Shown: positions 50,701 to 59,488 of the stretch, piece after piece
How the letters are laid out: each line of letters starts with the position of its first letter
Position numbering within the stretch: the first letter of the stretch is position 1
From: Microbacterium sp. cx-55
GTDB lineage: Bacteria > Actinomycetota > Actinomycetes > Actinomycetales > Microbacteriaceae
NCBI RefSeq assembly: GCF_021117345.1
Contig: NZ_CP088261.1
Span: 2,232,001-2,296,000, forward strand
Direction of reading: 5' to 3'
Length of the DNA: 64,000 nucleotides
Position numbers and translations under genes: made by a program
The notes under the pieces: model-generated
What the model was told of the DNA's origin: nothing
Database searches by the model: none
Seen by the model: the letters and a program-made list of their open reading frames with translations, nothing else

Positions 50701-51702
50701 CTCGTCGCCCTGCAGGCGCGGTTCGCGGATCGCGCGCGCACCTCGGTCGCCCGTTCCCTCGCGCGTCCCCGCGCGGGCGCACCGGCCGCGATCGCCGCGG
50801 TATCGGGCGTCGCCCCCGCCGCATCCGGTGCGGTGACCGAACGCACGGGCCTGACCGACTGGTCGTTCGGCGACCTGCCGGCGCTCGTCGACTCACCCGT
50901 GGCCGGCGGCATCGTCCGCGGGTACCCGGCCCTCGTCGACGCGGGCGCGTCCGTGACGCTCCGAGTGGAGGCGACCCCCGAGGCGGCCGCGCGCGAGACG
51001 AGGGCCGGCGTGCGGCGCCTCGTGCTGCTGGCCGTGCCCTCACCCGTGTCGTACGTGCTCGATCACCTCACCGCGAGCGAGAAGCTCGCCCTGGTCACGT
51101 CGCCGTACCAGAACGCGAAGGCTCTCGTCGAAGACGCCCGCGTGGCCGTTGCCGATGCCGTCATCGCGGGCATCGCCGCCGACGGCATCGTGCGTGATCG
51201 CGCCGCGTTCGAACGGCTGCGCGACGCATTCTCGGCGGCCGTCACCGACGAGCTGTTCCGCACCGTGTCGCTGAGCGCCCGCATCCTGCTCGCCCTCCGC
51301 GAGGTCGAGCGCGCCATGAAGCAGCAGAACTCGCTGACGCTCCTCGGGGCGCTCGGAGACGTCCGCGGGCAGCTCGCCGGACTCGTCTACCCCGGCTTCC
51401 TGTCGCGGACGGGGCTCGCGCGCCTCGCGCACCTGCCGCGGTATCTGCAGGGCGCGAAGGAACGCGTCGAGGCCCTCGCGGATCAGCCCGGACGCGACCG
51501 CGCCCGCATGACCGAGTTCGAGCGGATCGCGGATGGGTACGCCGAGGCGGGCGGCACAATCCCCCTGCCCGCGGATGCGCCCGCCACTCTCGTTCGCGCC
51601 CGGTGGCTGCTCGAGGAGCTGCGGGTGAGCCTGTTCGCGCAGCGCCTCGGGACCGCCGAGCCCGTGTCGGCGCAGCGCATCGCGAAGACGCTCCGGGAAT
51701 AG
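47788..51702 (+). CDS. hrpA: ATP-dependent RNA helicase HrpA (DEAH box)
   Basis: 1304 aa, the full length of the HrpA family. Motif I GATGSGKTTQ at about 37-46, motif II IIDEAHERSLN, motif III TSATID, motif V ATNVAETSLTVPGI and motif VI QRAGRAGR. After the helicase core come the winged-helix/ratchet region and the long HrpA-specific C-terminal half with SYADWAARF-like spacing (here AADWAARFAEDL). It acts on RNA in the cytoplasm, probably on ribosome or mRNA structures. Start GTG 47788 supported by the -10 element. Confidence 0.96.
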   Translation: MSTPEPVISYPPELPVSAARHEIARAIAENQVVIVAGATGSGKTTQLPKICLELGRTRIAHTQPRRIAARTIAERIASELQVPLGGAVGYKVRFTDKVSADTVVALVTDGILLNEIHRDRLLRRYDTIIIDEAHERSLNIDFLLGYLRRILPERPDLKVIVTSATIDPESFARHFADANGVPAPVVEVSGRTYPVDIRYRPLVPDAVDPDEPDDDEPGAPASGDEDEVSAIVAALRELDREAPGDVLVFLPGEAEIRDAADAVRGAYAKDAAPTEVLPLYGRLSAAEQHRVFERSTVAGVRRRVILATNVAETSLTVPGIRYVVDVGTARISRYSNRTKIQQLPIEAISQASAQQRAGRAGRTAPGIAIRLFSEQDFERRPEFTEPEILRTSLASVILQMLSLGFGDISAFPFLTPPDSRGVQAAFDLLVELGAVQRTRQSTTLTPLGREISRLPIDPRFARMLIAAREDGVLRDVLAIVAGLSIQDVRERPEERREEADRQHARFTDPTSDFLTLLNLWNHLREQQSELGSSAFRRQCRAEFLNYVRVREWVDVHRQLSQLMSLPRNAGDSGGGSADPDAVHRAILSGLLSHIGVLDEREKPRDGRAAKPEYRGARGARFALFPGSGLRKKRPQAVMAAELVETSRLFARTAAAIDPEWAEPLAGDLAKRQLSDPHWSKDAGAAVAVEKVTLFGVEIIPRRRVQLARFDRPLAREMFLRHALVEQEWDPSAFPKTLTAFARRNHELRRRLEKVEERERRRDILAGDEAVYAFYDSRLPADVFDVRSFESWWRDAATRTPKLLDLTEDDLLEKNSRADERDFPTRWTQGDQVLTLAYRFEPGAADDGVTAVVPIALLAQIRPDGFDWQVPGMRDELITALLRALPKAIRRHVVPAADWAARFAEDLAEAGPENHGGLPRETLAAALAARIQRVANQPVTAADFEFDRVPAHLSISFRAVDERGRPVGSDRDLVALQARFADRARTSVARSLARPRAGAPAAIAAVSGVAPAASGAVTERTGLTDWSFGDLPALVDSPVAGGIVRGYPALVDAGASVTLRVEATPEAAARETRAGVRRLVLLAVPSPVSYVLDHLTASEKLALVTSPYQNAKALVEDARVAVADAVIAGIAADGIVRDRAAFERLRDAFSAAVTDELFRTVSLSARILLALREVERAMKQQNSLTLLGALGDVRGQLAGLVYPGFLSRTGLARLAHLPRYLQGAKERVEALADQPGRDRARMTEFERIADGYAEAGGTIPLPADAPATLVRARWLLEELRVSLFAQRLGTAEPVSAQRIAKTLRE

Positions 51703-51730
51703 CCCCGCGGATGCGCCGGTTTTCCCGAAG

Positions 51731-52672
51731 ATGACACACGCGATCGTCTACTCCGAACACGGCGGGCCCGATGTGCTCCGCCTCATCGAGCTCGACACCC
51801 CCGCCCCCGGGCCCGGGCAGGTCGCCGTCCGCGTCGAAGCGGCCGGCGTGAATCCGATCGACGGCAAGCTGCGTTCGGGCTTGCGCGGACCGGGGCCGAT
51901 GACGGCTCCGCGCCGGATCGGTAATGACGGCGCCGGTGTCATCACCGCCGTCGGCGAGGGCGTCGACGGGTTCCGGCCGGGCGACGAGGTCGTTCTGTTC
52001 GGGGCGAGCGGCGTCTACGCGACCGACGTCGTCGTGACGGTGTCGGCCGTGCAGCCGCGGCCTCCGCAGGTGAGCGCGGCGCAGGGCGCGGCCCTCGGCA
52101 TCCCGGTCGGCACCGCCTACCAGTCGCTCCGCTCCCTCGCGGTGGGCCCGGGCGACACCGTGCTCGTGCACGCCGGATCGGGCGCCGTCGGACAGGCTGC
52201 TATCCAGCTCGCCGCGCTCTGGGGCGCGACCGTCATCGCCACCGCCTCGCCCGCGCGTTTCGACCGGCTCCGCGAGCTCGGCGCCGTCCCGGTGGCCTAC
52301 GGCGACGGCCTCGAAGAACGCGTTCGGGCCGCCGCGCCGCAGGGCGTGACCGTCGCCCTCGATGCCGCGGGCACCGACGAGGCGATCCAGACTTCGCTCG
52401 CTGTCGTCGCCGACCCCACGCGCATCGCCACGATCGTGCGCGGTCCGGATGCCGCGGGATTCGGCATCCGCGCATTCTCCGGCGGCAGCCCCGAACCGCT
52501 CACCGACCAGCAGCAGGCGTGGCGGGCCGAGGCCGTGCCCGTGGTGCTTGCTCTGATGGCCGCCGGTCGTTTCACGGTCGAGGTCGGCCCGGAGTTCGCC
52601 CTCGCGGACGCCGTCGAGGCGCACCGTGTGCTGGCATCCGGAGCGAACGGCAAGATCACCCTCGTTCCCTGA
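51731..52672 (+). CDS. NADP-dependent quinone-oxidoreductase-like MDR protein
   Basis: 313 aa, medium-chain dehydrogenase/reductase of the zeta-crystallin type. N-terminal GroES-like domain with AAGVNPIDGKLRSG, Rossmann part with VLVHAGSGAVGQAAIQLAALWGATVIATASP. Structural and catalytic zinc ligands are missing, as in quinone reductases. It stands 28 bp behind hrpA. The substrate is unknown. Confidence 0.92.
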   Translation: MTHAIVYSEHGGPDVLRLIELDTPAPGPGQVAVRVEAAGVNPIDGKLRSGLRGPGPMTAPRRIGNDGAGVITAVGEGVDGFRPGDEVVLFGASGVYATDVVVTVSAVQPRPPQVSAAQGAALGIPVGTAYQSLRSLAVGPGDTVLVHAGSGAVGQAAIQLAALWGATVIATASPARFDRLRELGAVPVAYGDGLEERVRAAAPQGVTVALDAAGTDEAIQTSLAVVADPTRIATIVRGPDAAGFGIRAFSGGSPEPLTDQQQAWRAEAVPVVLALMAAGRFTVEVGPEFALADAVEAHRVLASGANGKITLVP

Positions 52673-52686
52673 GCCACCGGCACCGA

Positions 52687-52759
52687 CCGCGAGACCGCAA
52701 CTGCGCGACGAGACGTTGGTTCTGAACCAACGTCTCGTGCCCCATCTGCCGTCTCGCGG
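52687..52759. repeat. Nested palindromic intergenic repeat
   Basis: Inner arms ACGAGACGTTGGTT (52708-52721) and AACCAACGTCTCGT (52725-52738) form a perfect 14-bp stem with a 3-nt loop. Outer arms CCGCGAGAC (52687-52695) and GTCTCGCGG (52751-52759) pair around it. Because GAGAC and GTCTC occur in both arm pairs, alternative pairings exist. It lies between two convergent genes. Confidence 0.85.
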
Positions 52760-52767
52760 CACAATCA

Positions 52768-52801
52768 CGAAGAGCCCCGTCCGATCGGACGGGGCTCTTC
52801 G
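52768..52801. terminator. Strong bidirectional terminator
   Basis: A perfect 34-bp palindrome: arms CGAAGAGCCCCGTCC and GGACGGGGCTCTTCG around GATC. It separates the convergent MDR oxidoreductase and sugar permease genes and ends in a T-containing flank in both directions. Confidence 0.85.
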
Positions 52802-52810
52802 TGTGCGGGC

Positions 52811-54055
52811 TCAGTTACCGGAGCGGCGCTTGTTGTAGACGTCGAACGCGACGGCGAGGAGCAGAACGAGGCCCTTGACGGCCTGCTGCCACTCGATGCC
52901 GATGCCCATGATCGACATGCCGTTGTTCAGCACACCGATGATCAGACCACCGATGATCGCACCGCCGATGGTGCCGACACCACCCTGCACCGCCGCGCCA
53001 CCGATGAAGGCGGCGGAGATCGCCTCGAGCTCGAAGCCGTCACCGGCCTTCGGGCCGGCGAGGTTCAGGCGAGCCGTGAAGATGAGGCCGGCGAGCGCCG
53101 CCAGGAAGCCCATGTTGACGAACAGCCAGAAGTCGACGCGACGGGTCTTGATGCCCGACAGTTCGGCGGCGTGGCGGTTGCCACCGATCGCGTAGATGTG
53201 ACGACCGAACACGGTGCGGTTCATCACGATGCCGTAGACCATCACCAGCACCGCGAGGATGATCAGCGTGACCGGGATGCCCTTGTACGAGGCGAGCGCC
53301 CAGGCGAACCAGCCGATGACGACCGAGATGAGGGCGAGTTTCAGCACGAACCACGCGAGCGGCTCGGTGTCCTGACCGTACTTCTGTCGGCCCCCGCGTG
53401 TGCGGAACTGCTGCACGATGAGCGCGACGATCGCGACCGCGCCCAGCACGAGCGTGAACAGGTCGAGGTCCGCCGCACCGAACACGTCGGTGAGGAAGCC
53501 GTTGCCGAGCGCACGGTACTCGTCGGGGAACGAACCGATGTTCGCGTTGCCGAGCACGACGAGCGCGAGGCCGCGGAAGATCAGCATGCCGGCCAGCGTC
53601 ACGATGAACGCGGGAATGCCGACGAAGGCGATCCAGAAGCCTTGCCACGCACCGACCAGCGCGCCGATGCCGAGCGAGAGGATGACCGACAGCCACCACG
53701 GCAGGCCCATCTGCACCGCGAATACGCCCGAGACGGCGCCGACGAACGCGGCGACCGATCCGACCGACAGGTCGATGTGACCGGCGATGATGATCATCAC
53801 CATGCCGATGGCGAGAACGAGGATGTAGCCGTTCTGCACGACCAGGTTCGAGATGTTCTGGGGCCGCAGCAGGATGCCGTCGGTCATGATCGCGAACAGC
53901 GCCACCACCGCGATGAGCGCGATGAAGATGCCGTTCTTGCCGAGGTCGCTGAGCACGTGGGTCAGCCAGCGGGTGAACCGGTTCTCGGTGGGGTTGACGA
54001 GGCCGCCGGCGGCGGTCGACGAGTCGCCCGGGGAGGGGGTGATGTCATTCGACAT
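52811..54055 (-). CDS. gguB: Multiple-sugar ABC transporter permease (GguB/MmsB/XylH-like)
   Basis: 414 aa, about ten to eleven membrane segments, ribose/xylose-type permease. Signature stretches: IIIAGHIDLSVGSVAAF, VGIPAFIVTLAGMLIFRGLA, YAIGGNRHAAELSGIKTRRV and SAAFIGGAAVQGGVGTIGGA. The long insert between segments 6 and 8 is typical of GguB and XylH. Last gene of the araD-chvE-gguA-gguB operon, 23 bp behind gguA. Confidence 0.94.
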   Translation of the reverse strand: MSNDITPSPGDSSTAAGGLVNPTENRFTRWLTHVLSDLGKNGIFIALIAVVALFAIMTDGILLRPQNISNLVVQNGYILVLAIGMVMIIIAGHIDLSVGSVAAFVGAVSGVFAVQMGLPWWLSVILSLGIGALVGAWQGFWIAFVGIPAFIVTLAGMLIFRGLALVVLGNANIGSFPDEYRALGNGFLTDVFGAADLDLFTLVLGAVAIVALIVQQFRTRGGRQKYGQDTEPLAWFVLKLALISVVIGWFAWALASYKGIPVTLIILAVLVMVYGIVMNRTVFGRHIYAIGGNRHAAELSGIKTRRVDFWLFVNMGFLAALAGLIFTARLNLAGPKAGDGFELEAISAAFIGGAAVQGGVGTIGGAIIGGLIIGVLNNGMSIMGIGIEWQQAVKGLVLLLAVAFDVYNKRRSGN

Positions 54056-54078
54056 GAGTGTGAGTCTCCTGCAAGCCC

Positions 54079-55608
54079 CTAGCGGGGCTTCTCCATGGTC
54101 ATGAGCTTGAGGACGGATTCGGGGGTGGCCTGCTCGATCGGCAATTCACCGGTGATGCGACCCTCGGAGAGGGCGTAGACGCGGTCGGAGATGCCGAGCA
54201 GCTCGGGCAGCTCGGAGGAGATCACGATGATCCCCTTACCCGCGGCCGCGAGCTTGTTGATGATCGTGTAGATCTCGTACTTCGCTCCGACGTCGATCCC
54301 GCGAGTGGGCTCGTCGAGGATCAGCACGTCGGGATCGGAGTAGATCCACTTCGACAGCACGACCTTCTGCTGGTTGCCGCCGGAAAGCTTGCCGGTCTTG
54401 GCGAGCACGTTCGGGGCCTTGATGTTCATGCTTTTGCGGTACTCGTTGGCGACCTTGAACTCTTCGTTGTCGTTGACGAGCCCTGCCTTCTCGAGCTTCT
54501 TCAGCGACGCCATCGAGACGTTGCGCTTGATGTCTTCGATGAGGTTCAGACCGTAGGTCTTGCGGTCCTCCGTCGCGTAGGCGAGGCCGTTGTCGATGGC
54601 TTCGGAGACCGAGCGCATCTTGACCTCCTTGCCCCGCATGAAGGCCCGGCCGGTGATGCGGGTGCCGTAGCTCTGACCGAACAGACTCATCGCGAACTCG
54701 GTGCGGCCGGCGCCCATGAGGCCCGCGATACCGACGATCTCGCCGGCGTTGACGGTGATCGAGACGTCGTCGACGACGACGCGGGTGGGGTCCTGGGGGT
54801 GGTGCGCGGTCCAGTTCTCCACGCGCAGCAGCTCTTCGCCGATGTGCGGTTCGTGATCGGGATAGCGGTGCTCGAGGTCGCGACCCACCATGTCCTTGAT
54901 GATGCGGTCCTCGGTGACGTCCGCCTTCGCGATCGTCTCGATGGTCTTGCCGTCACGGATGACGGTGACGGTGTCGGCGACCTTTTTGATCTCGTTCAGC
55001 TTGTGGCTGATGATGATCGACGTGATGCCCTGGCCGCGCAGGCTCAGGATCAGCTCGAGCAGGTGATCCGAGTCGTCGTCGTTGAGGGCGGCGGTCGGCT
55101 CGTCGAGGATGAGCAGCTTGACTTCTTTCGAGAGCGCCTTCGCGATCTCGACGAGTTGCTGCTTTCCGACACCGATCTGCTTGACCGGTGTCGTCGGGTT
55201 CTCGCGGAGTCCGACGCGCTTCAGCAGCGCGGCGGCCTCCTGGTTGGTCTTGTTCCAGTCGATGATCCCCAGCGCGTTCTTGCGCTCGTTGTTGAGGAAG
55301 ATGTTCTCGGCGATCGACAGGTACGGGCTCAGCGCCAGCTCCTGGTGGATGATGACGATGCCCTTCGCCTCGCTGTCGCGGAGGTTCTTGAACTGCACCT
55401 CCTCGCCCGCGTAGACGATCGTGCCGTCGTACGTGCCGTGCGGGTAGACGCCCGACAGCACCTTCATCAGCGTGGACTTCCCCGCGCCGTTCTCGCCGCA
55501 GATCGCGTGGATCTCTCCACGCTCGACGGCGAAGTTGACGTTCGACAGCGCTTTCACGCCGGGGAACGTCTTGGTGATGCCACGCATCTCCAGGATGTGC
55601 TCGACCAT
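54079..55608 (-). CDS. gguA: Multiple-sugar ABC transporter ATP-binding protein (GguA/MmsA-like)
   Basis: 509 aa with two ABC domains, as in RbsA and XylG. Domain 1: [16 protein letters not shown], Walker [12 protein letters not shown]. Domain 2: [16 protein letters not shown] (degenerate Walker A), [29 protein letters not shown]. Only the first domain has a full Walker A, the usual state for this class. GGAGAG precedes the ATG. Cytoplasmic partner of GguB and ChvE. Confidence 0.95.
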   Translation of the reverse strand: MVEHILEMRGITKTFPGVKALSNVNFAVERGEIHAICGENGAGKSTLMKVLSGVYPHGTYDGTIVYAGEEVQFKNLRDSEAKGIVIIHQELALSPYLSIAENIFLNNERKNALGIIDWNKTNQEAAALLKRVGLRENPTTPVKQIGVGKQQLVEIAKALSKEVKLLILDEPTAALNDDDSDHLLELILSLRGQGITSIIISHKLNEIKKVADTVTVIRDGKTIETIAKADVTEDRIIKDMVGRDLEHRYPDHEPHIGEELLRVENWTAHHPQDPTRVVVDDVSITVNAGEIVGIAGLMGAGRTEFAMSLFGQSYGTRITGRAFMRGKEVKMRSVSEAIDNGLAYATEDRKTYGLNLIEDIKRNVSMASLKKLEKAGLVNDNEEFKVANEYRKSMNIKAPNVLAKTGKLSGGNQQKVVLSKWIYSDPDVLILDEPTRGIDVGAKYEIYTIINKLAAAGKGIIVISSELPELLGISDRVYALSEGRITGELPIEQATPESVLKLMTMEKPR

Positions 55609-55642
55609 CCGTACTCTCCTTGCCAGGTTGCCTGGTCGGTCG

Positions 55643-55678
55643 GGCCCAGCCGGGCGGCTCGCGCCGCCCGGCTGGGCC
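55643..55678 (-). other. Intra-operon hairpin between chvE and gguA
   Basis: GGCCCAGCCGGGCGGC and GCCGCCCGGCTGGGCC form a perfect 16-bp stem with loop TCGC, 14 bp after the chvE stop. On the minus strand no T tract follows, so partial termination or RNA stabilisation is more likely than full stop. Confidence 0.75.
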
Positions 55679-55692
55679 GTCTCATTGCGGTA

Positions 55693-56817
55693 TTAGCCGC
55701 CGATTTCGTCTTCGGTCCAGTAGCCGCTGTCGACCAGCGTCTCCTTGATGTTGTCCTTGACGACGATCTGCGACTCGAGCAGGTACGAGGGAACGACCTT
55801 CACGCCGTTGTCGTAGTCCGTCGTGTTGTTGACCTCGGGCTCTTCGCCGTTGAGGATCGCGGCCGCCATGTCGACGGCGACCTTGGCCAGCTCACGCGTG
55901 TCCTTGAAGATCGTCGCGTACTGCTCGCCCGCGTTGATCGCCTTGACGGAGTCGAGCTCCGCATCCTGACCCGAGATGATGGGCCACTCTGCGCCGGTCG
56001 AGTATCCCGCGCCCTCGAGCGCCGAGATGATGCCTCGCGAGATGCCGTCGTAGGGCGAGAGGATCGCGTTGACCTGCGTGCCGTCCGAGTAGTTCGCCGT
56101 GAGGATGTCTTCCATGCGGCTCTGGGCGGTCTCGCCGTCCCAGCGGAGCGTGGCGACCTGCTGGAAGTCCGTCTGACCCGACTTCACGACGAGCGTGTCG
56201 TCGTCGATGTAGGGCTGGAGGACGTCCATCGCACCGTTGAAGAAGAACGTGGCGTTGTTGTCGTCGGGCGAACCGGCGAACAGCTCGATGTTGAACGGGC
56301 CCGCGGGGGCGCCGTCGATCGGGGTGCCGTCGAGCTCGACGAGTCCGAGACCGTTGAGAACCGACCACGCCTGCTGCTGACCGACGACGAAGTTGTCGAA
56401 GGATGCGTAGTAGTTGACGTTCTCGCTGTCGCGGATGAGGCGGTCGTAGGCGATGACGGGGATGTCGGCGTCTGCGGCACTCTGCAGCACCTCGGAGAGC
56501 GTGGTGCCGTCGATCGAGGCGACGATCAGGGCCTTGGCGCCCTTGGTGATCATGTTCTCGATCTGCGAGACCTGCGTGGGGATGTCGTCTTCTGCGTACT
56601 GCAGGTCGACGGTGAACCCCTGGTCCTCGAGCTGGCTCTTGACGGCGTCGCCGTCCTGGATCCAGCGCTCGGAGCTCTTGGTGGGCATTGCGACGCCGAT
56701 GAGGCCGCCGTCGCTCTCGCCACCGCTGCCTCCGGTCGAGCCGCCGCCGCATGCGGAGAGCATGAGGGCGCCGGCGGTGAGGGTGGCCGCAGCGAAGAGG
56801 ATCTTCTTGGCTTTCAC
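55693..56817 (-). CDS. chvE: Multiple-sugar-binding lipoprotein (ChvE-like)
   Basis: 374 aa. Signal peptide with lipobox LMLSAC (Cys23), then a type I periplasmic-binding fold: [87 protein letters not shown] and [28 protein letters not shown]. ChvE-type proteins bind L-arabinose, D-galactose or D-xylose. GTG start with AAAGGA 7 nt before. It follows araD by 65 bp. Confidence 0.94.
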   Translation of the reverse strand: MKAKKILFAAATLTAGALMLSACGGGSTGGSGGESDGGLIGVAMPTKSSERWIQDGDAVKSQLEDQGFTVDLQYAEDDIPTQVSQIENMITKGAKALIVASIDGTTLSEVLQSAADADIPVIAYDRLIRDSENVNYYASFDNFVVGQQQAWSVLNGLGLVELDGTPIDGAPAGPFNIELFAGSPDDNNATFFFNGAMDVLQPYIDDDTLVVKSGQTDFQQVATLRWDGETAQSRMEDILTANYSDGTQVNAILSPYDGISRGIISALEGAGYSTGAEWPIISGQDAELDSVKAINAGEQYATIFKDTRELAKVAVDMAAAILNGEEPEVNNTTDYDNGVKVVPSYLLESQIVVKDNIKETLVDSGYWTEDEIGG

Positions 56818-56882
56818 TGTCGTTCCTTTCCAGGTGACTGCACTGTCTTGGTGGGTGTTTCGGGTGACCGCGCCCAGGTGGG

Positions 56883-57617
56883 CTACCGGCGGTCGTCGGT
56901 GTTCTGTCCGTACACGTTCTGGTATCGGGAGTAGAGCGCGTCGATCCGTTCCTGAGGGAGCGGGACGAGCGCACCGCCCTCACGGGCGATGTGTACGGTT
57001 CGGGCGGCGTCCTCGCACATGACGGCCGCTTTCACGGCGTCTCGCGGGCTGACGCCGATCGTGAAGGGGCCGTGGTTCTGCATCAGCACGGCGCGGGAGC
57101 GGTGACCGCGGAGAGTGTCGACGATCCCGCGGCCGATCGAGTCGTCGCCGATGATCGCGAACGGTCCGACCGGGATGGGCCCCCCGAACTCATCGGCCAT
57201 GCCGGTGATGACGCAGGGGATCTCTTCACCGCGCGCGGCCCACGCGACGGCGTAGGTCGAGTGCGTGTGCACGACCCCGCCGACCTCGGGCATGTTGCGG
57301 TAGACGTAGGCGTGTGCGGCCGTGTCGCTCGAGGGAGCGCGGTCGCTACCCGGGGTGCCCTCGACGACCGCGCCGTCGAGCGTGCACAGGATCATGTTCT
57401 CGGGGGCGAGGTCATCGTAGGTCACGCCGGAGGGCTTGATCACGAAGAGATCGGCACCGGGAACACGGCCGGAGACGTTGCCGCCGGTCCAGACGACGAG
57501 GCCGTTGCGCACCAGTTCGGCGTGCAGCGACGCGACATCGGCGCGGACCCGGGCGATCGCCACTTCGGTCTTCACCCCGGTGACGTAGAGGTCGCGCTCG
57601 TCGGCGGATGCGGACAC
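56883..57617 (-). CDS. araD: L-ribulose-5-phosphate 4-epimerase
   Basis: 244 aa class II aldolase/epimerase. TGGNVSGR and [10 protein letters not shown] bind phosphate, [14 protein letters not shown] gives the His-x-His zinc ligands, [10 protein letters not shown] the third His. It converts L-ribulose 5-phosphate to D-xylulose 5-phosphate, the last step of arabinose entry to the pentose phosphate path. araA and araB are not in the window. GTG 57617 follows GAAGGAG by 7-8 nt. First gene of the transporter operon, which supports arabinose as a substrate. Confidence 0.93.
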   Translation of the reverse strand: MSASADERDLYVTGVKTEVAIARVRADVASLHAELVRNGLVVWTGGNVSGRVPGADLFVIKPSGVTYDDLAPENMILCTLDGAVVEGTPGSDRAPSSDTAAHAYVYRNMPEVGGVVHTHSTYAVAWAARGEEIPCVITGMADEFGGPIPVGPFAIIGDDSIGRGIVDTLRGHRSRAVLMQNHGPFTIGVSPRDAVKAAVMCEDAARTVHIAREGGALVPLPQERIDALYSRYQNVYGQNTDDRR

Positions 57618-57658
57618 GGGTTGACTCCTTCGTCTGTCGTAACCCCGGTGTGACGATC

Positions 57659-57676
57659 AATGTGACCGTTCACATT
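57659..57676. promoter_or_regulatory. LacI-type operator at the araD transcription start
   Basis: AATGTGACCGTTCACATT: 7-bp arms AATGTGA and TCACATT around CCGT. It covers the expected start site downstream of the TACAGT -10 element, a position for simple repression. Confidence 0.8.
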
Positions 57677-57681
57677 GCGCC

Positions 57682-57687
57682 ACTGTA
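57682..57687 (-). promoter_or_regulatory. -10 element (TACAGT) of the araD operon
   Basis: TACAGT on the minus strand, 64 nt before the araD GTG. The start expected about 7 nt further on falls inside the operator at 57659-57676. Confidence 0.5.
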
Positions 57688-57745
57688 GCCCACGACCGCG
57701 GGCGGGTTTCAACCTGTGCTGGTCTCGGATTGATAACGGCCGGAA

Positions 57746-58762
57746 TCAGCGCGGGAGAAGCGCCGCGGACGAACCGCGCACGATCAATTCCGGCACGATC
57801 GTGCTCGCCGCCGGCTCCACGCCGTCGGCAGGACCGAGCAGCAGATCGACGCAGCGACGCCCGAGTTCCGCGAAATCCTGCCGCACAGAGGTCAGCGGCG
57901 GCCAGAAGTGCGCGGCCTCCGGGATGTCGTCGAACCCCACGATGCTGATGTCGCCGGGCACGTCCAACCCCTCCGCCCGCACGGCGTGCATGAGCCCGAG
58001 TGCCATCTGATCGTTCGAGGAGAACACCGCGGTGAAGTCACGAACGCGCAGCAGTTCCCGGCCCGCGTAGTACCCGAAGTCCGCCGTCCAGTCCCCCAGG
58101 ATCGGCGCCGTCGTGGGAATGTCGTGGGCGCTCATCTCCTCGAGGAATCCCCGCATCCGCGCCTCGGCCTCGATCCAGTCCTGCGGGCCGGCCAGGTGGT
58201 AGATGCTGCGATGCCCGAGTTCGATCAGGTGCCGCGTGGCGAGGCGCGCGCCCGCGATCTGGTCGACCGACAGCGCGTGCTGGGGATCGAGCTCGGGCGA
58301 CTGCAGGGTCACGTACGGAATGTCGAGGGGCTGGGCCTCGAGGGCCCGAAGAACGCGCACCTGGGGCGCGATCACCACCAGGCCCTCGATCGACTGCGCC
58401 GTCAGATGCGCGAGGCCCGCGGGAATCGATGCCGGGTCGTTCGGCACGATGTTCGCCGTGCTCACCCAGTAGCCGCGGGCTCGCGCGGCTTCTTCGATCG
58501 CCGCGATGCTCGACGCGGGGCCGTACTGCGTGCTGGAGGCGGAGAGGATTCCGATGGTCTGCGACCTGCTCGTCACCAGGGCACGAGCGGCGCGGTTCGG
58601 GCTGTACTGCAACCGCGTCATCACCTCGATGACGCGCTCGCGCGTCTCGGGCCGGATGCTCGGGTGGTTGTTGATCACGCGCGAGACCGTTTGGTGCGAG
58701 ACCGCCGCGAGGCGCGCGACATCGCGGATGCTGGGTCTGCGACCCGCCGCCTCGTCGCTCAT
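57746..58762 (-). CDS. LacI-family regulator of arabinose genes (AraR-like)
   Basis: 338 aa. HTH SIRDVARLAAVSHQTVSRVINNH, hinge LQYSPNRAARALVTSRS, sensor domain with IEGLVVIAPQ, HLIELGHRSIYHLAGP, FTAVFSSNDQMALGLM and SIVGFDDIPEAAHFWPPLTSV. The ATG at 58762 was chosen over one 16 codons earlier, since GGAG precedes it. It reads toward araD. Matching TGTGA-N-TCACA palindromes lie before araD, before itself and before the unknown gene at 58937, so it is their probable common regulator. Arabinose or an arabinose derivative as inducer is inferred. Confidence 0.9.
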   Translation of the reverse strand: MSDEAAGRRPSIRDVARLAAVSHQTVSRVINNHPSIRPETRERVIEVMTRLQYSPNRAARALVTSRSQTIGILSASSTQYGPASSIAAIEEAARARGYWVSTANIVPNDPASIPAGLAHLTAQSIEGLVVIAPQVRVLRALEAQPLDIPYVTLQSPELDPQHALSVDQIAGARLATRHLIELGHRSIYHLAGPQDWIEAEARMRGFLEEMSAHDIPTTAPILGDWTADFGYYAGRELLRVRDFTAVFSSNDQMALGLMHAVRAEGLDVPGDISIVGFDDIPEAAHFWPPLTSVRQDFAELGRRCVDLLLGPADGVEPAASTIVPELIVRGSSAALLPR

Positions 58763-58812
58763 GGGGTCGGTCTCCGTTGATGGGGGATGTGCACGGTCAC
58801 ACGCCTGCACAC

Positions 58813-58818
58813 ATTATG
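58813..58818 (-). promoter_or_regulatory. Possible -10 element (CATAAT) of the AraR-like gene
   Basis: CATAAT on the minus strand (5 of 6 consensus bases), 50 nt before the ATG. An imperfect half operator, TGTGCACGGTCACA at 58789-58802, lies just downstream of the expected start. Confidence 0.45.
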
Positions 58819-58846
58819 CACAGATCACCGTATCCCGGCTCCGGAA

Positions 58847-58859
58847 TGTGACAGTCACA
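58847..58859. promoter_or_regulatory. LacI-type operator
   Basis: TGTGACAGTCACA, a perfect 13-bp dyad (TGTGAC-A-GTCACA) in the divergent region of the AraR-like gene and the unknown gene. Confidence 0.7.
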
Positions 58860-58884
58860 CGGCCGAGCCGCCTGTGGAGGAATC

Positions 58885-58904
58885 GAATGTGACTTGTCAC
58901 ATTC
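58885..58904. promoter_or_regulatory. LacI-type operator over the -35 region of the unknown gene
   Basis: GAATGTGACTTGTCACATTC has perfect 9-bp arms with a 2-nt spacer. It ends 20 bp before the -10 element at 58925, so it covers the -35 region of the gene at 58937. Same half-site as the araD operator. Confidence 0.8.
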
Positions 58905-58924
58905 CGCCGCCGCGACCGGAGGCG

Positions 58925-58930
58925 TAGCCT
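58925..58930 (+). promoter_or_regulatory. -10 element (TAGCCT), leaderless promoter
   Basis: TAGCCT ends 6 nt before the ATG at 58937. Confidence 0.6.
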
Positions 58931-58936
58931 GTGCAC

Positions 58937-59488
58937 ATGGCGGACTTCGCCCAGCATCTTCCTCTCAGCCAGCGAGCCGGCGTCGACGAATCGAACGTCA
59001 GCTCGGATCGTCGCGCGGCTGTCGCAGACGTCGTCGTCGAGGCCGCCCGCATCCTGGGCATCGCCACGCACGACGACGCGGCGCACCAGGCGCGTGCGCG
59101 TCGCTTCCTCGACGAAGCCGGTCTCGGCACCGGTGCCACGGGCGGCTCGGCGACCGACCTCCGGCATCTCGCGGAGACGCTCCGGACGGGCCGGCGCCGC
59201 CGCATCGGGATGCTGGTGAACGCCGTGCGGGCGCTTCTGGTGCTCGCCGACACGGTCGGTGTCGCACCGCACCTGGATCCCGCCGTCAGCGGAGCGGTCG
59301 CTCTCGCCGCCGAGGGCAAGGCCGCCTTCGCGCGACGCGCGGTCCTGCGCGGCCACACGGTGCGGGCCACCGACGAGGGCTGGGGCTTCGGCTACGGGCC
59401 GGTGCTGCAGGGCACGGGGCGCAGCATCCTGCGCTTCATCCTCGAGCTCGAGGACACCCCGCCGCAGCCGCTCAACTCGCCGCGATGA
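58937..59488 (+). CDS. Uncharacterised alpha-helical protein under AraR-like control
   Basis: 183 aa, no signal peptide, no TM. Mostly helical by composition: VADVVVEAARILGI, RARRFLDEAGLG, LRHLAETLRTGRRRRIGMLVNAVRALLVLADTVG. A Gly-rich C-terminal part contains GWGFGYGPVLQGTGRSILRFILELED. I recognise no family. The promoter is leaderless and its -35 lies in a LacI-type operator shared with araD, so pentose-dependent expression is likely. The start at ATG 58937 fits that promoter; a GTG two codons earlier would lie before the transcript start. The 3' end overlaps the convergent peptidase gene by 17 bp. Confidence 0.75.
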   Translation: MADFAQHLPLSQRAGVDESNVSSDRRAAVADVVVEAARILGIATHDDAAHQARARRFLDEAGLGTGATGGSATDLRHLAETLRTGRRRRIGMLVNAVRALLVLADTVGVAPHLDPAVSGAVALAAEGKAAFARRAVLRGHTVRATDEGWGFGYGPVLQGTGRSILRFILELEDTPPQPLNSPR

